Shown piece after piece: positions 1 to 4,236 of a DNA stretch of 8,580 bases. This DNA comes from Candidatus Falkowiibacteriota bacterium (GTDB lineage: Bacteria; Patescibacteriota; Patescibacteriia; UBA2591; JABMQE01). The stretch is taken from positions 1 to 8,580 of the forward strand of contig JABMQE010000061.1 in assembly GCA_013203415.1 (NCBI GenBank), read 5' to 3'. The notes beneath the pieces were generated by a model. It was given only the letters and a program-made list of their open reading frames with translations. It made no database searches and was not told the origin of the DNA. The position numbers and the translations under genes were made by a program. Every line of letters starts with the position of its first letter. Positions within the stretch are counted from its first letter, which is position 1.

Positions 1-57
1 ACAAGCTCAGGGCTGGCCTTAGTAAGGGGGAGATAACTTTTTTTGGGAGTCATTATT
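1..57. other. Intergenic edge downstream of secF with a truncated repeat
   Basis: No gene is visible in this stretch after the secF stop. Its first 12 bases (ACAAGCTCAGGG) match the second half of a short repeat whose other copy, ACAGGCTCAGG on the minus strand, lies inside secA near 6241-6259; the rest of this copy would lie outside the window. A small perfect inverted repeat, CCTTA-G-TAAGG, is at 17-27. There is no T-tract after it on the minus strand, so I do not call a secF terminator. Confidence 0.4.
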
Positions 58-1020
58 TTACTTTCTTTTCGCTTTTTCCCAGACAACTAGGAGCGGGCTA
101 GCAAGGAAGATTGAGCTATATGTTCCGATGATGGCGCCGCAGATTAGGGCTAGTATAAATTGTTTTATAGAGGCGCCGCCAAAGAGGTAGATGGAAAATA
201 AAACTAAGAGAGTGGTGATAGATGTGTTTAACGAACGGGTGACGCTTTCGTTAACGCTGCGGTTAACAGTATCTTCGAAATCAAAGCCCTGGTATCTAAA
301 TAAGTTTTCGCGGACGCGGTCGAAGACAACGATGGTGTCGTTAACAGAATAACCGAGGACAGTAAGAAGGGCGGTGACGAATAAGACATCAACTTCGTAA
401 CCAAAGAAATGGCCAAGAGCGGCAAAAATACCGGCAATAATTAGAACATCATGAACCAAAGCGACAATGGCTGTTAAACCATATTTCCAAGAAGCGACTG
501 GTTTGGAAACTTTTCTAAAAACTATGGCAATGTAAATAATTATACAAATCACTACCAAAATCATTGCGGTAGTGGTTTTCTTTTTTAATTCCTGGCCGAC
601 TACTGGGCCGATGGCGGTAAATTTGTGCTCGGTTAATGTGGGAGGCGTAGGAGATGTTGGAGTCGCGGGAGTCGTTGTCTCATTTATCTCAGTATCCTCG
701 CTTTCTGATTTTGGGACAAGTTCTTCCAATTTTACTAGAATTTGTTGATGAGTTTCTTCTGCAATATCTTTCATTCTTAAAATTATACCCCGCTCCCCTG
801 TTGGCTGGACTTTAATATCACCTATTTCTAAATCAGTTAACGACTCTTTGATTTGAGTTATGGTGGGTCTTTCTTTGGTGAATTCTACTTCCATTAGAGT
901 ACCGCCGGTAAAATCAATAGCTGGTTTTAGTCCCCAAATTAGTAACGACAAAATACTGGCTATTACTAATATCCCTGATATGATGAAATATATTTTACGG
1001 TTTTGAATTATTTTTAACAT
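58..1020 (-). CDS. secF: Protein translocase subunit SecF
   Basis: SecF works with SecD in the cytoplasmic membrane and uses the proton gradient to help complete preprotein export through SecYEG. The 320-residue product has the SecF layout: a first membrane helix (about 11-30), the DFTGG motif (36-40) that begins the extracytoplasmic domain, then five more hydrophobic segments between about 150 and 313. The block LGYSVNDTIVVFDRVRE (222-238) is the SecF signature. Asp191 (in LVHDV) and Arg235 (in FDRVRE) sit where the family keeps its proton-path residues. An oddity is a Thr/Pro/Glu/Ser-rich low-complexity stretch (about 105-131) between the extracytoplasmic domain and the second helix. It starts 10 bp after the secD stop, so the two are surely one transcript; no clear Shine-Dalgarno sequence precedes the ATG. 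Identification is firm. Confidence 0.97.
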   Translation of the reverse strand: MLKIIQNRKIYFIISGILVIASILSLLIWGLKPAIDFTGGTLMEVEFTKERPTITQIKESLTDLEIGDIKVQPTGERGIILRMKDIAEETHQQILVKLEELVPKSESEDTEINETTTPATPTSPTPPTLTEHKFTAIGPVVGQELKKKTTTAMILVVICIIIYIAIVFRKVSKPVASWKYGLTAIVALVHDVLIIAGIFAALGHFFGYEVDVLFVTALLTVLGYSVNDTIVVFDRVRENLFRYQGFDFEDTVNRSVNESVTRSLNTSITTLLVLFSIYLFGGASIKQFILALICGAIIGTYSSIFLASPLLVVWEKAKRK

Positions 1021-1030
1021 AGTTTGTAAT

Positions 1031-2785
1031 TTATTCTTCTGTTTTCTTAACTCCCCAAAGCCATCCTGCTTTTTGGTGAGCGAATAATTTTAAAAATGTT
1101 TTGGTGATTACGATGGCCGAGAACATGGAAATTAAGATACCGATGCCGAGAGTTAAACCAAAGCCGCGGACCATAGAAGAGCCGAACCAATAAAGAATGG
1201 CGCAGGTTATGAGGGTTGAAATGTTGCCGTCGCGAATCGAAGTCCAAGCACGCTTAAAGCCCTCGGGTATGGCCAAATCCATTGGCTTGCCAGCCCGAAG
1301 CTCTTCGCGCAGACGCTCGAAGATAAGAACATTGGCATCCACGGCCATGCCGATAGAAAGGATAAAACCGGCAACGCCAGCAAGGGTAAGAGTAACAGGC
1401 ATAAGTTTAAACACGGCAAGAACGATTAACCCATAAATTGCCAGAGCGATAACTGCTAATAGGCCGGGGAGGCGATAGTAAAAAATCATAAAGAGGGCAA
1501 CCAGAATAATGCCGATAAGTCCGGCTAAGAAACTTCTTTCGACAGAGATGCGGCCAAGAGTAGGACCGACGTTTTGCTGGCTTATTAAATTTATGGGCAC
1601 TGGCAGGGCGCCAGCATTAAGGCGCATAACCAAATCCTTTGCTTCTTTGATTGTAAAATTGCCGCTTATCTGGGCTTTGCCTCCAGAAATTTTTTCTCTA
1701 ACTGTTGGGGCCGAAACCACAAAACCATCCAAAAAGATGCCAACCCGATTGCCAACATTTTTTTCGGTGATTTTTGCAAATAACTCCTTGCCCTCGGCAT
1801 TAAACACTAAAGAAACTTCGGGAGCACCGGTGTTGGTTTCGAACTGGACAAAGGCCTGCTCGAGCTCTTTTCCGGTAAGGCCGGTATATTTCCATTGGTC
1901 TTCTGGTTTTAGATAATCGGTAGAAGATTTGGTTGTTACTAAAATGTGGCTGGCTTTAATTTCTTTCTGACCTTCGATTTTCTGTTCTACCTGGCCTTCT
2001 ATTTCTAATACTGCGCCGTCACTTATACGTTCATCAACTTTTTTAATAATGTGATAGCCGAACTGCGTTTTTATTAAGCGCGGAATGATTTGGCCTTTTT
2101 TGATACTTTCGTCAAAAACAGCTTCTTCGAATTCTTTTACCATAGCTCCACTAGCAAACCAGCCAAGCTCGCCGCCGGCATCTTTAGAGCCCGGGTCTTC
2201 TGATTTTTCTTTGGCGATACTCACGAATGCGGAGGGATCGGCAAGAACTTGGTTTAGGATAGCTTGAGCTCTTTTTTCGACTTCGATATTATAATCATCA
2301 ACTTCTTTTTGCTGGGCCGGGTTTAATTCGATTTGGGAGTTTGGGTCGAAAGTTTTGAACTCCAAAAGCGGGGTCTCCCCTATCATAGAAATTGCTTCGT
2401 TGGTGTCGGTAACGCCAGGAAGCTCGATAATAACGCGCCAATCAGCACCGATTTTTGAGGTTTGGACAAGGGGTTCGGAAACACCTAAGGCATTAACACG
2501 GCGTTCGATTACATCACGGACGCCTTGGAGGGCGCTTCCTTGGTCTTCGGATGGAATATCGGCGACATTTGCCCGATATTCCAAATGGGTTCCTCCTTGA
2601 AGGTCTAGGCCAAGATGGACTTTTATTTCTTTTTTCTCACCGTTGATTGTTGGTTCTGGACCGCCTGGCCAATCCACAAGGCCGGCTAAAATAGCTAAAA
2701 TTAGGATAAAAAAAATAGAGATCCAGATTTTGCCTCTTGGTCCTAGGTTAAGAGAATAAGCGCGTTGTGGGTTGTTTTGTGGCAT
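1031..2785 (-). CDS. secD: Protein translocase subunit SecD with an inserted, apparently permuted parvulin domain
   Basis: SecD is the partner of SecF in proton-driven late steps of preprotein export. The 584-residue product has a first membrane helix (about 18-37), the GLDLQGGTHLEY motif (59-70), an extracytoplasmic P1 region, and five C-terminal helices from about 415 to 567. These include GMAVDANVLIFERLREE (479-495), whose Asp483 matches the family's proton-path aspartate. Between two recognisable parts of P1, residues about 160-285 are foreign to SecD and match parvulin (PpiC-type) prolyl isomerases: SEDPGS (195-200), GGELGWF (204-210), MVKEFEEAVF (215-224), KTQFGYHII (239-247), and then KASHILV (277-283), which belongs at the start of a normal parvulin. 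P1 resumes at about 298 and runs to the QQNVGPTLG block (403-411). Bacterial SecD of similar length usually lacks this domain. No Shine-Dalgarno sequence precedes the ATG. Confidence 0.96.
   Translation of the reverse strand: MPQNNPQRAYSLNLGPRGKIWISIFFILILAILAGLVDWPGGPEPTINGEKKEIKVHLGLDLQGGTHLEYRANVADIPSEDQGSALQGVRDVIERRVNALGVSEPLVQTSKIGADWRVIIELPGVTDTNEAISMIGETPLLEFKTFDPNSQIELNPAQQKEVDDYNIEVEKRAQAILNQVLADPSAFVSIAKEKSEDPGSKDAGGELGWFASGAMVKEFEEAVFDESIKKGQIIPRLIKTQFGYHIIKKVDERISDGAVLEIEGQVEQKIEGQKEIKASHILVTTKSSTDYLKPEDQWKYTGLTGKELEQAFVQFETNTGAPEVSLVFNAEGKELFAKITEKNVGNRVGIFLDGFVVSAPTVREKISGGKAQISGNFTIKEAKDLVMRLNAGALPVPINLISQQNVGPTLGRISVERSFLAGLIGIILVALFMIFYYRLPGLLAVIALAIYGLIVLAVFKLMPVTLTLAGVAGFILSIGMAVDANVLIFERLREELRAGKPMDLAIPEGFKRAWTSIRDGNISTLITCAILYWFGSSMVRGFGLTLGIGILISMFSAIVITKTFLKLFAHQKAGWLWGVKKTEE
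1931..2308 (-). other. Parvulin-like prolyl isomerase domain inside SecD, circularly permuted order
   Basis: This covers SecD codons about 160-285. In ordinary parvulins a first strand with ASHIL is followed by a helix, the SEDPGS and GGDLGWF blocks, the MVPEFEEAAF helix and the final GYHII strand. Here the helix-to-GYHII part comes first (about 167-250), then a charged linker (about 254-275), then the ASHIL strand (278-282). Both histidines typical of the active site, His245 in GYHII and His280 in ASHIL, are kept. I infer a closed parvulin fold with moved termini, displayed on the outer face next to the emerging substrate. Catalytic activity cannot be judged from sequence alone. Confidence 0.8.
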
Positions 2786-2798
2786 TTTTTATTCTTTA

Positions 2799-2828
2799 TG
2801 AAGGCGAGACGCCGGCGTCTCGCCTTCA
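2799..2828. repeat. Palindromic element, family A, copy 1 (intergenic, secD leader)
   Basis: This is a perfect 30-bp palindrome: TGAAGGCGAGACGCC followed by its exact reverse complement. It lies between the transposase stop (2863) and the secD start (2785). It shares GGCGAG...CTCGCC arms with copies inside the transposase and secA genes. On the minus strand it is preceded by ATATCACC, which also precedes the copy inside the transposase gene, so the real unit may be longer than the palindrome. There is no T-tract on either side, so it is not a standard intrinsic terminator. Confidence 0.9.
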
Positions 2829-2830
2829 GG

Positions 2831-2846
2831 TGATATAAATATATCA
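2831..2846. repeat. Small AT-rich inverted repeat beside family A copy 1
   Basis: TGATATA and TATATCA flank an AA spacer two bases away from the large palindrome. It overlaps the proposed -10 box of the secD promoter, so it could be a DNA-binding site or just AT-rich promoter sequence. Confidence 0.45.
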
Positions 2847-2866
2847 TATTTTTTTTGATAATTCAA
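2838..2866 (-). promoter_or_regulatory. Candidate secDF promoter
   Basis: On the minus strand TTGAAT (2866-2861) and TATATT (2843-2838) are separated by 17 bases, a good sigma-70-type match. It overlaps the 3' end of the transposase gene. Transcription would start near 2831, placing the 30-bp palindrome in the secD 5' untranslated region. This is a sequence match only. Confidence 0.5.
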
Positions 2867-3516
2867 GCAGGGTCTACAAAATTGTTGAATTTGGGGTTTT
2901 GGCTTTGCCATGGGTAATCTTCGGTTTTTTTGACGAGTTTGTGTTGTTCGGGGTTATAAGTTGTATAATCGTAATGAAATTGGAAATCGTGGTCGCCTCT
3001 AATAACATGGTCGTGGAATGAGCCGTGCCATTTGAAGGATGGGAATTTGTGAGTGGGGGTGTGTTTCTGGATGAATTTTTGTTTGAGGATTTTGAGTTTG
3101 TCGTCATGTTCACGGAATATTTCCATAAAACGTTCATCCCTTTCCCCCTGAAGGCGAGATTCTATCTCTCCGTCCTGAAGGCGAGGATGGCCATCCTCGC
3201 CTTCAGGGGAGGTGATATCTTTATTTTTTATAATTAAATTTACATCTCTTGAAAAATGTCTTTTGATTGCGTGCATTACATCCGAGATATTATATTTCCC
3301 ACCCGGAAACAATAACAAATGCACATGGGTTGGTAATATTGAAAATGCATACAACTCGAATTCTTTTAATTTTTTACATAAACGCAGATTCTCCACAAAC
3401 AATTCGCAAAGAATGTCCTCCTTAAAAAACAAATACCGATCGGCGGTATTGGTGGTGATAAAATATGTATTGGTTCCATCGTAAAAACGTTTTTGGGAAT
3501 TGCGGTGGCGATGCAC
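2863..3516 (-). CDS. REP-associated tyrosine transposase (RAYT, Y1/HUH superfamily)
   Basis: The family consists of single-copy, domesticated-looking relatives of IS200/IS605 TnpA that cut DNA with one tyrosine and are linked to short palindromic repeats. The 217-residue product starts at GTG, with an in-frame stop shortly upstream. It has the RAYT opening RRFYDGTNTYFIT-like block (about 10-22), the metal-binding HUH motif as PTHVHLLL (62-69), WHGSFHDHVIR (163-173), and YTTYNPEQHKLV (184-195) holding the candidate catalytic tyrosines 184 and 187, followed by a YPW motif near 201. Codons about 104-124 are not family sequence: they are translations of two tandem palindromic elements, in frame, placed between the HUH part and the tyrosine part. 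A further copy lies 34 bp past the stop. It starts 22 bp after the preceding small gene. The essential motifs look intact. Confidence 0.9.
   Translation of the reverse strand: MHRHRNSQKRFYDGTNTYFITTNTADRYLFFKEDILCELFVENLRLCKKLKEFELYAFSILPTHVHLLLFPGGKYNISDVMHAIKRHFSRDVNLIIKNKDITSPEGEDGHPRLQDGEIESRLQGERDERFMEIFREHDDKLKILKQKFIQKHTPTHKFPSFKWHGSFHDHVIRGDHDFQFHYDYTTYNPEQHKLVKKTEDYPWQSQNPKFNNFVDPA
3147..3173. repeat. Palindromic element, family A, degenerate copy inside the transposase gene
   Basis: CCTGAAGGCGAG opens the unit. The hairpin is GGCGAGAT (3153-3160), a TCT loop and ATCTCTCC (3164-3171), with one mismatch. The next unit opens with the same 12-mer exactly 27 bp later, which is nine codons and keeps the frame. 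It is read as GEIESRLQ. Confidence 0.75.
3174..3207. repeat. Palindromic element, family A, perfect 34-bp copy inside the transposase gene
   Basis: CCTGAAGGCGAGGATGG is followed by its exact reverse complement. The outer arms equal those of the intergenic copy at 2799-2828, but the tip is GATGG/CCATC instead of ACGCC/GGCGT. It is read in the transposase as EGEDGHPRLQ. GGTGATAT follows at 3211-3218, as GGTGATAT follows copy 1 at 2829-2836. Confidence 0.92.
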
Positions 3517-3538
3517 GGGTTTGTTTTTTATTAACTTA

Positions 3539-4072
3539 TTATTTAATGGATTGCACCCCAGTAAACTTAAGGAAATCTAAACCTTGGCCTTCTCTACCTT
3601 TTTCAAATTTAAATTCGGATTTATAGATGAATTTTTTTCTATATTTATTTCTGAACTTCATTTTGAAAATGTATAATTCATTGTTTTCTAATCTGTCTTT
3701 TCTAAATTTATAGTAGACCCCGAACCCCCTAGAATTAATCCTTTGAGGTATTTCTAGTGATTTTGACTTTTTAAACACCTTTCTAAATATACCATGTTTA
3801 GGATACAAATAGACTTTTTCACATATTAATTCGGCTTTTAATTTATTTTTAATTTCGATTGAGAAATAATCTTTATTTCTAAAAATTGCAAAGAAGTTGT
3901 CACCTATTTCTAAATCTATATTTTCTGTCGCTTTTTCATCTCTGAGAAAACGTTTCCAAAAATTTACCAGCAGATAGGGGAGCCCAAAAATCGTTATAAT
4001 TGAAAAAACACCTCCGATTAGAATACCAAATCCTGGATTATCATTGAGATACTCTATTATTATATTTAACAT
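3539..4072 (-). CDS. Hypothetical membrane-anchored protein
   Basis: I do not recognise the family. The 177-residue product has one hydrophobic segment near the N terminus (about residues 15-38, rich in Gly, Ile, Leu and Val). A basic, charged region starting WKRFLRDEK follows, then about 130 residues rich in Lys, Phe, Ile and Tyr with alternating patterns that suggest beta structure. The Lys/Arg just after the helix suggest the larger part faces the cytoplasm. The gene is visibly more AT-rich than secA and secD, with mostly A/T-ending codons, which hints at a separate origin. No Shine-Dalgarno sequence precedes the ATG; a 7-bp tandem repeat lies directly upstream. The transposase gene starts 22 bp after its stop, so both may be on one transcript, but nothing ties their functions together. 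Confidence 0.7.
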   Translation of the reverse strand: MLNIIIEYLNDNPGFGILIGGVFSIITIFGLPYLLVNFWKRFLRDEKATENIDLEIGDNFFAIFRNKDYFSIEIKNKLKAELICEKVYLYPKHGIFRKVFKKSKSLEIPQRINSRGFGVYYKFRKDRLENNELYIFKMKFRNKYRKKFIYKSEFKFEKGREGQGLDFLKFTGVQSIK

Positions 4073-4074
4073 CT

Positions 4075-4098
4075 GACTTTAGATTTTAGACTTTTGAC
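4075..4098. repeat. 7-bp tandem repeat upstream of the hypothetical gene
   Basis: GACTTTA, GATTTTA and GACTTTT follow each other directly (4075-4095), and a fourth unit starts with GACTC. On the minus strand the units create TAAAAT and TAAAGT, which resemble -10 boxes, right before the ATG at 4072. Copy-number change here could alter expression, but that is speculative. Confidence 0.6.
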
Positions 4099-4118
4099 TC
4101 GTTTTATGCTCCACAACA

Positions 4119-4150
4119 CCCCGCACCAGTCGCTTCGCTCCGGTGCAGGG
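4119..4150. repeat. Palindromic element, family D, copy 1
   Basis: The left arm is CCCCGCACC (4119-4127) and the right arm is GGTGC-A-GGG (4142-4150), so the stem has one interruption, with a loop of about 14 bases. The first 11 bases, CCCCGCACCAG, are identical to the start of copy 2, 61 bp further on. Confidence 0.7.
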
Positions 4151-4179
4151 CAAGTTTCTTATATTTTTTTCCGCTTCCA

Positions 4180-4208
4180 CCCCGCACCAGAACAAGTTCG
4201 GTGCGGGG
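4180..4208. repeat. Palindromic element, family D, copy 2, downstream of secA
   Basis: CCCCGCACC pairs with GGTGCGGGG. Inside, after one bulged A, GAAC pairs with GTTC around an AA loop, giving a strong 13-bp hairpin. It lies 28 bp past the secA stop on the minus strand and could slow or end secA transcription, but no T-tract follows on that strand, so I do not label it a terminator. Confidence 0.75.
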
Positions 4209-4236
4209 CTCCGCTCTATTTTACTGAAATTTATTA

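Noticed and set aside
1509..1916. 135-codon open frame on the plus strand inside secD
   Set aside because: Antisense shadow of a clearly conserved SecD region.
2799..2828. Intrinsic terminator for the transposase gene
   Set aside because: The stem is strong but no T-run follows on the minus strand; the bases after it are A-rich.
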